From the NCBI GenBank assembly GCA_008692225.1, contig VICG01000007.1:2080501-2144500 (forward strand): 64,000 bases of DNA, written 5' to 3'. The notes under the pieces were generated by a model. It was not told the origin of the DNA. It was given only the letters and a program-made list of their open reading frames with translations, and ran no database searches. This document shows positions 48,381-60,047 of this stretch, one piece after another; within the stretch, counting starts at the first letter, position 1; each line of letters opens with the position of its first letter. The position numbers and the translations under genes were made by a program. This DNA comes from Monilinia fructicola (Eukaryota; Ascomycota; Leotiomycetes; Helotiales; Sclerotiniaceae).

Positions 48381-49466
48381 TTTGAAGAATATATCAAGTG
48401 TATGTCAAGTATATGTATGTATAGAAATATATATATGATATAGTATGTGTATAGATAGGTGGGGGGGTATAAAGAGGTAAGGAAATAGATGAAGATATTC
48501 GATGGTATCAAATGTGAACTTGATATAGGAAGAATGGAGAGAGAATGTGGAATATGGAATATGAAAGCTCAAAAGGAAGAAGAGGGGAGGGGGAAGGGGG
48601 GTACAGATAGATATATATATCTATATATATATCTAAGGTCATGTACAACTACCCTACCTAGTACCTACCTAGTACAGTACTTATCTCTTCGATGTATTAT
48701 TTTACCTCATATCTAATGTCACTGGATGCTTTTAATCATAATGACGGCTGGTTACATTCGGTTTCATTTGTAGATTTCCTCTGTGTAGTCAATTGCGTGA
48801 TTCTTAGATAGAAATGGCGAATTCGCTGGTTTGTTCAGGATTGCTGGGGTTGCGATGGTTGTTGTTGGCCGAGGGGTCCGGCCAAGATGCGGGGCAGTTT
48901 CCGCATTTTTGTACTGTCGGGTAAGTTAACCTCCTTGGACAGAAGTACAGTACTGTACAGTATGTCCACGGGTGTGGCTGGTGGCTGGTGGCTGGTGGCT
49001 GGTGGCTGGTGGCTGGTGGGCTGGTGGGCTGGTGGGCTGAAGTGGGCTGAAGTGGGAGGAGCACCGGTGATGGATGCAGCTGGATACTGATACAGTTAGT
49101 TTTGATACTGGTACCATGGGACAGGGAAGCTTTTATCTAGAATTCTCAAAGCAGCGAGAAAGAATATCCATGGATCTATCTAATAACGTTTTTACTTATT
49201 AGTATTACGATATAATTGTTCCATCGTTAAACAAAATACATACTCGAGTACTTGAACATAGAAAGCCGTACAAAAAACGTTACGATTAGCTATTAGCTAT
49301 TAGCTATTCAACACATACAATCAAACAGAGTCCCGCTTAAACCACCTAGTACAGTACCGACCGACGAGTATACGTTATAGCTTCCAAAAAATTCAAAATA
49401 CAGGTCGATGATAGTATATTTATGTATTACATCAGAGAGAATAATGACACCTTCGTCATATTACAT
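48381..49466. other. Intergenic with GT-rich and TA-rich repeats
   Basis: The left end is the dioxygenase promoter. It contains a (GATATA)n-like run at 48605-48637, (CTAC)n-type motifs at 48652-48672 and the GGTGGCT minisatellite described separately. Tandem TTAGCTA units lie at 49287-49308. No gene seen. Confidence 0.5.
48974..49042. repeat. Heptanucleotide G-rich tandem array (GGTGGCT)n
   Basis: Six copies of ggtggct are followed by three of the variant gctggtgg/ggctggtg. The plus strand is G-rich, so quadruplex-type structure is conceivable but not shown. Confidence 0.85.
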
Positions 49467-52369
49467 TCATAACCCAATCCCTGTATTTGGGAAAGAAAAA
49501 TTCAATGGGTCGAGCTCTACTTGTTGATCAGGGGGGAATAGCGCATCAAATGCATCCTGTAATGAAATTAGCAGGAACAAACTATGAATCGGGAGAAACA
49601 CATACCCAATCTATATCGGCCATAATATCGTCCCCAACACTGGGAGACTGAGAAATCATTTGTTGCCCCATTGTGCTGGTTGGACTGCTCACCTCACTAG
49701 TCTGTCTGGCTGGGTAAGTCTCGAAAGGTTCATTATTCGACATACGAGAGAGTATCGCATCCGAGTCCGATAGAGGCATTTTCCCGAGCGAAGATGACTC
49801 GGGATGAGACAGTAGATCTGTGGCGCCGCCTTCTGCCGAAGTTGGCTTGAGGGGTTGCTGGGCATGGGCAACATGTTTGTTCATAGTCATCGGTGCGCGC
49901 ATACCTCTCATACTTTGATATACAGCCGTCTTCCGTTGCAATTCAGAAAGAATCTTCTTTGCCTTGGCCAGTCGCGGCTGAAAAGGGTCACACTCGAAGA
50001 CATAGTCGAGGCAAGACCAGATTTGATCTGCCTCCTTTCTCTGAGGATGAACATATACTTCCATCAGAAGAAGAAAGGCTGTATGATATTGTTGAAACGC
50101 CCCTCCGTACCATTCCCAGTTTCGGATCTCTGGTATTGTCTCCAAAGCTATTGCATTTTCGAGAGATTGAAGGCCGGAAGTTATCATAATATTCCGCAAA
50201 CGGTCGGGCATACGATGATGCGTAGAATTATGATAGCTGTGAAGTAGCATAACATGCATTCGAGAAAGGAGGAGAGACTTAACAAGCTTTGCACACTTCT
50301 GAATAGGTACCCGATCATCCATAAGCTTGTCATACTTGGTCATGTTTTGTCGAAATGTCTCAATTTTGCTGAGAACAGCCGTGAGACTGATTTTTCGCAT
50401 TTGAATTCGCGGTCTGTCCACCCAAATTATTCTATACATTTCATTGATCTCAAATCTTATTATTGAAAATGTGGCATCGGTCCAACGATCTGCGATCTGG
50501 GGAGGTTTACCACTAGTATGTAGGTCAATATCATCCACGTTCAGTGGTAATTTCGTGTCGAAATCGTCTCGACGTATAGTAGGCCGTGGGCCTTGGGCTT
50601 CACAGGTTCTGATATCGAGAAAACATAGCTGATGCCAGATAAGCCGGCGTATGTGGGTCTCTAATGGTGAGAGGCCATAATTCTCTCCATCACGATGGAG
50701 TCCCATGCATTCAGCCATACGAATTGCCGCTCCAACAAGTACGGAGTGGGCTCGAGAGACCTCTGCTCGACAAAGGGGGATCTTTGCAAGTTCGTTAGGT
50801 CGATTAGATCACGCAAATAGAGGGTAAGCAGACAAACCAAATATAAAACAAAAGCCTGAAGTGTCTCAATCTTGGTAGTTCGTAGAAAATTGGCCCGACT
50901 CAGTGCGGTTTCAGTCCCGAGTCTAAAATTATCAATCAGGCCATCTTTCGACACACCGAAGTCACGAATAACATCTGGAGGATCCATGCTAACAAGGCCA
51001 GCAAACATCACCGCAAAGACCATGGACTGCACAGAGTTAGGTGGTTCGATGCCTAATGAGACCTCATCCCAGAAGGTATCGTATTCTTTCTCAAATGATG
51101 GTCGATGCAAAATTTGAGTGATAGGATGGACAGCGATAAAGAATTGTTTGATGAGCCTATCCGCAGCAAGTCGAGATGGAAGGAAGTCTATGAGGGATGC
51201 TGATTGTCCAGCTTGCCCGAAAAAAGAATCCTGACGTAGGGGCAATGTAGGCAGGTCCAGGTTTCAACCATTCCTGAGCTGGAGGGAGAGTTGGAAAGCC
51301 AATGGGGACATCATGCTGCCCGCCGGTATATGGATCTTTTATTGCATACTCAAGCTGGAAATAATGTTAGCGAGATCTTTAATCGAACCAGAGCTCGAGT
51401 TAATCACTAAACTAGATCAAAGAAACCTTGGGTGTATGAACATAGGCAAGGAGAATGAAACATCAGTTGACTAATCCAGTAACCTTCTGAATTTCTTGAC
51501 GACGTCTATCAAGTTCACTTCCCGCTATTGAAAGAAAGGGGCAATGAAAACCACGGTTACAAACAGGCTACCCTGAAATTTTCTGTTACTTGGACAAATA
51601 TATGGCAAGTAATGGTGCTTTTGAGGTTCAGAATGTAAAATTATCACGGGACATTACCTCTTGACTGATCTTGGGCCGAAAAAAACCCCCAATTCGTTCT
51701 GTAATTCTCATCTTACCCATCTGAATTCCAAGATCAAGAAGGTCGTCATCATCTCCATCCACTTCATAGGCCGCATCTACAGATGCAAGTGGCGACGGCT
51801 CCAAATCCTGTGGTGATTTAGCCAATGCCCATCCATGGAAGAGTAAGCGTGCCAACTAGGTATGAACACAGTATACCTTTTCATCCTCGTTGGGAGGTAA
51901 ATCATCATCTGCATCATCGGGCAATGCCATGCGCTGGATCGAAGACGCGGGTAGATTTGACGATTTTGCTACATCGCGTTCTAGTAGCCGTTCCAAGGAG
52001 CCAACCTTCTCCTTGATCTCGGCAAGTTTGAGTTGACTTGCTTGATCAAGTGCCGGTGCAAGAAACACACAATCTCGCGCAAACTTTAAACAGTTACTGC
52101 ATGGCTGCGATTTACTACATTTGAGTTTCCGTCTCCTACATTCAAGACATGATGTGATCATACGATTCCTTCTTCGAATGCGTGGTGCAGATCCTGCCGA
52201 TATACCTGCATTATTTGGAGTTGCCGGGGCAGCTGGTGACACAGAGCCAGCCTGATGATGAGGAGGTGAGAGGATAGATGAATGTGTATGAAATTGCCGA
52301 ATCGGAGCTCTGTCCTTGTTGATTAGATGAATTAGAGTAATTCAGGTTTGCATCATTGAAATAATCCAT
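49467..52369 (-). CDS. Zn2Cys6 transcription factor with fungal-specific TF domain, two apparent frameshifts
   Basis: A DNA-binding regulator of the Gal4-type class. Five exons: 52369-51877, 51807-51658, 51354-50838, 50781-49606 and 49556-49467. After correction it would be about 807 aa. Residues 74-100 are the binuclear zinc cluster CLECRRRKLKCSKSQPCSNC plus LKFARDC, followed by a coiled-coil (KLAEIKEKVGSLERLLER). The fungal_trans domain runs from SLIDFLPSRLAADRLIKQFF to the conserved AAIRMAECMGLHRDGENYGL and the IRRLIWHQLCFLDI block. The acidic C-terminus is AFDALFPPDQQVELDPL. Two +1 shifts are needed: near 52307 (DSA to QFHTH) and in the T run at about 51227-51232 (SGFFFGQAGQS). Exon lengths 493 and 517 are each one over a multiple of three. 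The 303-bp intron 51657-51355 is much longer than the rest. The target is unknown. Confidence 0.85.
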
Positions 52370-52804
52370 AGTTTCGGAGTTGTAACTCGGAAATTTACCC
52401 GGGCCAGGCCTAGACCACCGAATGCTATGTACCCCTAGCAAGAAGTAACCAGTAAGTCGAATGGCCGTTTTCAATCCTCAAACCATTCCTGAGAGATAAA
52501 TTCGACATTGATGTGTTTTACGGGCGGAGTGAGATTGGAAACATGTAAGCGCTAGCGGGGTAGCGGCTATGCTCTTTGTTCGACATTTCTACTAGGAAAG
52601 CTTCTAGGACGTTTTTGTCTCAACTACAATTGACACTATCGAGACATCAAAAATCTGGTTGAAATAATGTCGCCTTTGCTCCCATCATATCTTTCATTAT
52701 AAACGTGAACGCATGCTCCTCAAGCTAGATAACAGTTACGCACGCTTCCTTGAATTTAGTCTTTTGATACAAGTTGAGACCCCGTCCTAGACAACTTCCA
52801 GCCC
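52370..52804. promoter_or_regulatory. Promoter of the Zn2Cys6 gene and 3' end of PUP1
   Basis: 435 bp between two minus-strand genes. The frame of the factor remains open upstream to 52474 with another ATG, but MDYFNDANLN at 52369 is the more usual start. No distinctive element. Confidence 0.45.
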
Positions 52805-53784
52805 TCAGGCATCGATGTCCATTTTCTCCCCTAACGTAGCTTCGCCTTGAACCTCATGTACCGTAACATACTTGCTAATCTCCTCCCTCGTAATGATCTT
52901 TTCGTTGAGAACTGCTGTGGTTCCTCTCTTGAAGACATAACTCTTCTGCTTCTTACTTCTCTCGTTTGGCTTAACGAAACCTCTCTTCAATGTTGTCTTA
53001 TCCTTTGTGATAACTGCCACATCTACATTCGATCCAGAACCCAAATCGTTGAAGATACCAGCTTGAATAGCATTTGATGCCAACTCAACAGCCTCGTCCT
53101 CCGTCATCTTTGATTTCCATTGTGTCTCAAATATGGACATCGCAGCAAGCGAACCACTTCCCATGGTAACATATGGTAACTTGTCCGTACTTCCGTGCGC
53201 ATGTACTGTGAACAGTCCAACGCCTGTAGGATCAACACCTGCCACTACAAGATATGCTCCGATATGTCCTTGGTATCTGAACAAGTGCTGTTTAAGCATG
53301 GTCATGCAGGTAACGACTCGAGGTTTGCGGCCGGTCGATAAGGAATGAAGTTCGAGTTGTGAAGAGATGAGGGCGGTTGTGAATTCGGTATCAGCAGCTG
53401 TACCTGCACCGGCACACCAGATCTGAGGAGCGATATAATGGAGTTTCTCGCAATTCTAATGGCAATGAGTATCGTATCAACGTCGAAATCTTATATTGAT
53501 CGTACCTTATCTGCTACTATGGGTCCACTGGTAGCTCTGGTATCTGCTGCGATCTGGGTAGGGTTTGATTAGCATGGTAGTGTATACCAAAGTTCGAAAC
53601 GAATGAGAAGAGCTGTTTAGAATGCTTTTGAAACAGCGGAATTATAAATATAACTCACAACCACACCCCCTTCAAAGATACATCCTACAATTGTAGTTCC
53701 TGTGCTTGTAGCTTTTGGTAATGGAACACCTCTGGCGTGTAACGCAGCATTACGAGTGTGGTTGGAGAAATCGAAACCAGGCAT
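52805..53784 (-). CDS. PUP1: 20S proteasome subunit beta-2 (Pup1, trypsin-like site)
   Basis: Beta-2 carries the trypsin-like activity of the 20S proteasome. Three exons: 53784-53659, 53553-53506 and 53455-52805, with introns of 105 and 50 bp; 274 aa. A propeptide of 29 residues ends in KATSTG, after which catalytic Thr30 begins the mature chain [29 protein letters not shown] (exon 2) contains the conserved Asp and Lys environment of the active site. [20 protein letters not shown] follows, and [12 protein letters not shown] is the conserved C-terminal-half motif. The tail is long and basic then acidic, as in fungal Pup1. ATG 53784 matches the family start; the frame is open for ten codons upstream to an acceptor-like ATATAG. 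Confidence 0.95.
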
Positions 53785-54307
53785 TGTATCAAACAAAGCT
53801 CTATGAGCGGGAATCTATATGAAATTTGGGTATTAAACGAACAAGGTCTAAGTAAAGTTTTCGTGAGGAAGCTTGAAAAATTCGTAAAAGAGTTGAAATG
53901 ATTGTTTTGCTGAGCTTCAAACGGGATGTTGATAATCCCAGGTTGCTGTCGCTGACGAGGATCTGGGCGCCTGGAGAGCTTGTGCTTTCGCGATTTTGAT
54001 CACGTGACTTTTCAAAAACGCGATCGGGGAACGAATAAGGTACTGTTGGGTTGATTATTTATTTATTTTGATGTGGAAAGCCAAAACTGTCTGACATCCA
54101 AAACTTGTCTTGTTTACCATCGCAAACCCTCGAAATTTTTGATACTCGATACAGCTCCACGAATTTGACCACACCCATCGATTTGGATTTAGTTCTGCCT
54201 CTTTCTTTCCCTCTTCTCTCCAGAAATATTCGCTATACACACTGTATGCGCCGAGCTCTGTAATGAATTGCCAGTCCGCTTAAGATTCCGGGCCATCTTT
54301 GGAGATC
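53785..54307. promoter_or_regulatory. Shared divergent promoter, PUP1 and NUP159, with a CACGTG box
   Basis: The start codons lie 523 bp apart. A perfect E-box CACGTGAC is present at 54001-54008, near the middle; such sites bind bHLH factors in fungi, as general knowledge. No proteasome PACE element (GGTGGCAAA) was seen in either orientation. Confidence 0.55.
54001..54006. promoter_or_regulatory. Palindromic E-box CACGTG
   Basis: A perfect CACGTG lies 217 bp from the PUP1 start codon and 302 bp from the NUP159 start codon. Binding is inferred from the motif alone. Confidence 0.4.
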
Positions 54308-57300
54308 ATGGCATTCAGCTTTGGAAACCCAGGAAGTGGTAATCTTGGTGGTGACTCAACCGGCGGTGGAAATGGTCGCAATGCACAATTAGGCCCAGAG
54401 CTCGAGGACATACAAACAACGGTACATGGATTATTTCAGGATGTGGGCATAATCATTGTGATAGCTAACAAAATTACAGGCGCTTAGCTTTCAAGCTCTT
54501 GCAGGTGAAGCTAAGGTTCAATTACTCCCTTCACAATGGCCATCCGACAACCTTCCTCCGCCAACATCTTCGCTGATGAGCATAGCTTCCCATCGTGGAT
54601 TGCTTGCAGCCGCCGGTCCAGATGCTATAGTTGTTGCGAGAACTGAATCTGTGCAGAGGGCATTTGATGCACCTGCCACTGGAAACTTCAAATCTTTCCA
54701 ACCTGAGCTTAGAATTCCTATGTCCATGAGGGTATCGCAGCTTGCATTTTCAGCGGACGATGCTTATTTGGTCATATCTGCGGAGAGTGGTGGTGGATTG
54801 GCAGTTTATGAAGTTGATGCCCTACTTAAAGAATCCACCCAAACAGCCTTCGAAGTACCTACAAATGGAGAATCGTTGAGGGCTCTTGTGCCGAATCCTA
54901 CTAGGGATAAAGGCGAGCTTCTCGCAGTTGTGACTGTAGACGGGAATCTTATGATAGCAAACCTCAAGGATCGCGCTTTCAAGTCAGGCCCTAATGGCCA
55001 AATTCTACGAAGTGGTGTCAGCTGTGTATCGTGGTCCACCAAAGGAAAACAATTGGTTGCTGGGCTCGGCGATGGTAGTGCTGTTCAGATGACACCAGAA
55101 GGGGAAATCAAAGCTGAAATTCCAAAGCCGCCGGGCCTAAACGATGGTGATCATGGTAAGTCTTTTTGATTATCTCACTGTGCAGGAAATAACTGACATG
55201 ACGAAGTATCATCTATCACTTGGCTTGAAAATAACGTATTTTTGTTGGTACATACCCCATCAAACTTCGATTCTAGTAATGCTCCAGAGTCTAGGTTTCA
55301 TCTGGCTACAAGGCAACCGCCTGCAAATTTTACGTTTCAGAAACTCACTGATCCTGCTCCGCCTTTTGGTCTCAATCGTTCACCACCCCATCATTTCCTG
55401 CTTCGTTTGAAAGATTTCCCCCCAAGTATACAGGATTTACTCGTCGTAGGCTCGACAGCATCCACAGACATCAACCTCTTCACTCGTTCGAGTAAAGCAC
55501 TAACAAGTGATAAGCCCTCGGACAAGATTACAGGTGTGTTCACGATGACGGAAATGGCAGACGATTCTTTCAGAGCCCAGCTTCCTGCAACGTCAAGTGG
55601 AGGTTTTGGGGACACATCTCCCATTGGTTTTGCGCTTGATTTATCAAGCACTATTAAGGTCTGGAGACCCATTCCTGGGGACGAGGAGATCGATGAGTCA
55701 GCTCACCCTGTACCTGCCCTGATGGTTCTGAATAATGAAGGTGTATTGGCTGCGTGGTGGATCATTTATAATGACTCAATTCGAGAGAAGACCATATATC
55801 CAGGTCTAGTTGCGGCTGAGGGGATGGCACCCCAGCAGCAGGCTACCACAGCCGCTGCACCTGCTTTTGGCAGTACGTCAAATCAGCCTTTCGGAAGCCA
55901 AGCTCCTACGACTTCGGCTTTCGGGACGGCAATGGCGAAACCAGCGGCCACTTCTGGGACAGGCGCTTTCGGATCAACCGCTGCTATCGGCAAGACGCAA
56001 TCGCCATGGGGCACTTCAGGTGGTCAAGCATTTGGAACACCAAGTTTTGGTACTCCATCAATGGCGGCCCCTGCAGCACAAGCAGGCCCAGCCTTTGGTA
56101 CGCCATCCTTCGGTACACCAAGCGCTCCAGCATTTGGGCAATCAGGATTGCCCGGGCGGCAATCAGTATGGGGCTCCGCAAACACGACTGCAGCTACTAC
56201 AGGCACAGCTTTTGGTCAGTCAAGTGCTTTAGGTGCATCTCAACCCGTCTTCGGCTCAAGTGCTTCTACTGGAAATAAACCCCAGGCATCAGGAGGTTTT
56301 GCCACTTTTGCAAATCAAGGTGGTTTTGCAGCTGCAGCTGCCCCGGCCGCAGGTGGAAGCATATTTGGTTCCAAACCTTCTCCACTGCCCACTTCAGGTG
56401 GTAGCGTGTTTGGTTCCAATAGCAATCCCCCGAATACAAGTGGTGCCATATTCGGCTCTAGCAATACTACTGGCCAGTCTGGAAGTCTATTTGGAGGTGC
56501 CAATACAACTGGGCAGAAACCTTCTTCGAGTCCTTTCGGGGGGGATAAGTTCGTCATAGGTTCTACCTTCAAGGCAGATACTTCCAAAGAAAGCGAACCA
56601 GACAATACAACTGCAGCGAAGACTTCGTTCTTTGGGGGTGGTGCCTTCGGGAATGCTCTAAAAGAAGCAGAGAATGCTCCTACTGTACAAGCACCCGTGT
56701 CAAAAGAAGCAGACATGGACGCCGAGGATGTTCCGGAAGTAGAGGAACAGACGAAGTCTTCTCAGTCTGCAACCCCCAGCTCAACTCCTGCCCCGGCAAG
56801 GTCTTCGTTCTTTAACACAGCAGCGCCAACTACTGGTGGTGGAGTTTTTGGCTCTGCCTCTGGTTCCAAGCCAAATCCTTTTGGAGGCACTGAAACGAAA
56901 CCGGCTCCAAATCCTTTTGCAGCTCCAGCTAAACCTGCCTCAAACCCATTTGCGACAGCTGCACCTGCGAAACCAATCCCAGCCCCTTCTTCGCCGCCAG
57001 TCCAGATCAAACAGGAACCAAGCGATAGAATGCCCGAAGCTCCATTGCCTCCAGATCCAACAAGTAAATCTAGCTATGCGGCTGGCGAAACATCTGCCTC
57101 TGAGAACGATGCGCCATTACCTCCGGATTTCACACGTAAACCTAAGTCAGTTGCCAAGGAAGCCCCCCTTAATGATGCACCTTTACCACCAGATTTTGCC
57201 CTGAAGCCTAAACCCACTCAAACTCAAATACCGCCTCCAACCAAAAAAGCTACCCAGAAGCAGAATGAATCTTCTCCACCTGAGTCTCCAAGAGATGATA

Positions 57301-58968
57301 TTCCTGGAGGTCCAGTTGATGAAGGCGATGATTCTGACTTCCTTACAGAGGACGAAGATGATGACCAGAGCAATAAACTGACTGAAGAAGGAAGTGGGGA
57401 AGACCTTGGAAAGCTGGTTAGCCCAACGTCTGAAAATAATGCTACACCAAGTTTAACGCCGCAAAGTTCTTTTGGTGGGAAACAGAAAGGAAAAGCAGAC
57501 GTTAGCCCTTTCACAAAGGTACAGAAACCATCTTCATTTGGACAATCAAAGGGGCTGTTCGGGGAGATTGGTACTGCACCTAAACTTCCTCCACCAACAG
57601 TCCCCATAATTCCTCCATCGCCTCGATCTCCAAGTCCTGTGAGATCAGCTATCCCGTCTAGAATAACGCGTCCCGATCCGTCAAGGTCTGTTAGTGCGCC
57701 AGGATTTGCATCACAATTATTAAATGCTCAAAAGCTACCGGGAAGAAAGACTACACCTACGCAAAGCACTTTCGTGACATCTGTTGAACAAGAAAAGGCG
57801 CAGGAACAGCGTCGTGTTGAGGCTAGAGCAAGAAAAGAAGCGGAAGAGACCAGAACGCTCGTCGACGATGAAGATGATAAGATGCAGAGATATCTCACTC
57901 AAGGCGTTGAAGCTACGAGAACGCTGGATGAATTTGTTGCTTATTCAGATGTTAAGTCGCCTGAAAAGGGTGATAGCATTCCTGCTCAGGTAGAGATTCT
58001 GTACCGTGACATAAACTCCATGATTGATACTCTTGGTGTCAATGCAAAGGCTCTGAAATCCTTCATTAAGGGGCACACTGAGCAATATAAAGATGACAGA
58101 GGTAGGAAAGATCTCGAAGATGACGAGACCTGGTGCCTTGATGAGATAGATGCACTTTCATATATCGTTGAAAAGGAGCTAGGGCGGGAACTCGAAATGG
58201 GTAAGATTCAAGATGTGGATAATAAAATCGAAACTTGCGAAAATCTTGAAAAGGAAACATTCAAGCTGAGACAAAGGTTCGAGGATGTCAAGAGGACGGT
58301 TCAATCACACACAAACCCCGATCAACTGGCGATAGCTCGAGGACAACCACTTAATGCGGAGCAAGCCACCCAGCAGCATGACCTACGTCGCGACTATCTT
58401 AAATTTCAGAAACTCCTCTCGGAAGCTGAAGAAGGGCTCACTGTTCTCCGGGCTAGGATCGTATCTCAGAATTCCGGTGGTAATGCAAAGACCGCAGCTC
58501 CTACCGTTGAAGCTATTATGCGTACAATCACCAAGATGACTGCTATGGCCGAAAAAACGCAGCGGGGATGTTGATGTCCTTGAGAACCAGATGCGCAAAT
58601 TAAGATTCAGCACCACAAGTCGAGAATCATCGCCAGCATTGAAAACACCCCAGAAAAACACCAATAGATTGAGTATGAGGGTTAATACACCGGGCACGTC
58701 CAGTACAAGCAGAATGTTCTACACACCCGAAAGCCAATTCAAAAACTCCACGTCCAGGAGACTGGGTGGTTCAGCTTTCATGATGAGTGGATCGGGTTCT
58801 ATCTACGGCAGTCCAAGTCCACGCAAGAAGATTAGTGGATACAGTCCCGAGGAGAAATCAGAATTAAGTGAAGCAGCAAGGAGAAAGAGAGACGCGAGAG
58901 ATAAATTGAGGATAGCAGTCAAGAGCGCGGGAGTCAAAGTTAGACCTGTTCAGGACGATGGATGGTAA
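54308..58968 (+). CDS. NUP159: Nucleoporin Nup159 (NUP214 homologue), one apparent frameshift
   Basis: Nup159 sits on the cytoplasmic face of the nuclear pore and recruits the helicase Dbp5 for mRNA export. Three exons: 54308-54421, 54480-55155 and 55207-58968 (introns 58 and 51 bp). The N-terminal ~440 residues form the beta-propeller (for example SCVSWSTKGKQLVAGLGDGS and VSSITWLENNVFLLVHTPSN). Then come about 25 FG-type repeats (FGTPSFGTPS, GSSNTT, SVFGS) to about residue 700. A Pro/Ala-rich part follows with three APLPPD motifs, an acidic stretch, and a C-terminal coiled coil (residues from about 1070) that anchors the protein. The frame shifts near 58555 in a run of six A's (AEKTQRGC then stop, against KKRSGDVDVLENQM); with one A removed the total is exactly 1517 codons. 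Everything else is intact. Confidence 0.92.
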
Positions 58969-60047
58969 TTGAATATGCGCATGGCCATACCAACTGTGTA
59001 TACCTAAATATATTTATGGTCTGGCCTCCGCCCGAGCGATACCACCAGATAAAAGGGCGTTACCGTGTGCCCGTCGAGGGAATGGGACGCCTACTTTGGG
59101 CACCTTACTTCGATCCGTGAAATGGACATGAGAAAAGGAGCACGAGAACGCACGAGAAATCTTTTCCAAGCATGTTTGTACCAACACCGATACCACCAGT
59201 TTTGTAATTAGTTAGTTCTTCGTTCTAATGAATGTCGTTGAAACGAACCAAATATCCATCCATCCATTCATCCATTCATTCATCCAGAATCTGCAATCTT
59301 ACCCGTGACATCTCTTGCATCGACGACCCTTTGCCCCCTCCTTGGATAATCGAGAGAGTATTGGTTTTCGGCTGCTTGGGTGGCTTGATGTCAAATGCTG
59401 CGGGGCCGCCGCATGTAAAACAGGTCGTATATAAAGTACCCCCCCTCCCCCCATGTCTATCTAACATGATACAACATCACATAATCACGTCACATGACAA
59501 GTACAAAAGAAAAACACACGCAATGAATTATTCATAAAATCTCTTTTCTCCTACATGCTATCTATCCCAGCTGTCTAAACGCCATATTAAGAGATCTCAA
59601 TCAGGTTCTCGGATTTAACCATCTGGTCTGATTTGATCTGTTCTCATGAAACAAAAAGATGCTCCTTCCATTTCATAATATATGTTTCTCATGTTCTTCA
59701 AAGGGAAATTCATATCGCCCATCCACAAAGATTGTCCAAAGGCTTTCTCTTCATTCCCCTCGTTCTTCCTATCTTTCATCTATCCATCCTTCACTCCACC
59801 CAAACCCGCTCATTGCTCGCTTGACATTCGTTTATATTGACGTCGCGGGCATTCCATGATGGCCAGAATTTAAACTCTTTGGAGGTTCTCTGGATAGCCA
59901 TAATCGTAATACACCTGAAGACCATGAAAAACGAGTAAAGTGTATCATATAACCGACGGAAGATGCAAAAGAGGCCGATAAAAATCTCTGTATGAAGAAA
60001 GAAGCATGAAGCAAAATCCCCAGGCCAAACGCCAATACTACGAGAAA
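58969..60047. other. Convergent 3' region between NUP159 and the DnaJ gene
   Basis: About 1.1 kb, containing the 3' ends of both genes. (CATC)n-type repeats lie at 59254-59284. Frames up to 101 codons (59232-59537) overlap each other on both strands and are not convincing. Confidence 0.5.

Noticed and set aside
39312..52369. A secondary-metabolite gene cluster (transporter, dioxygenase, Zn2Cys6 factor, acyltransferase nearby)
   Set aside because: No backbone enzyme (PKS, NRPS, terpene synthase) is present and housekeeping genes separate the candidates.
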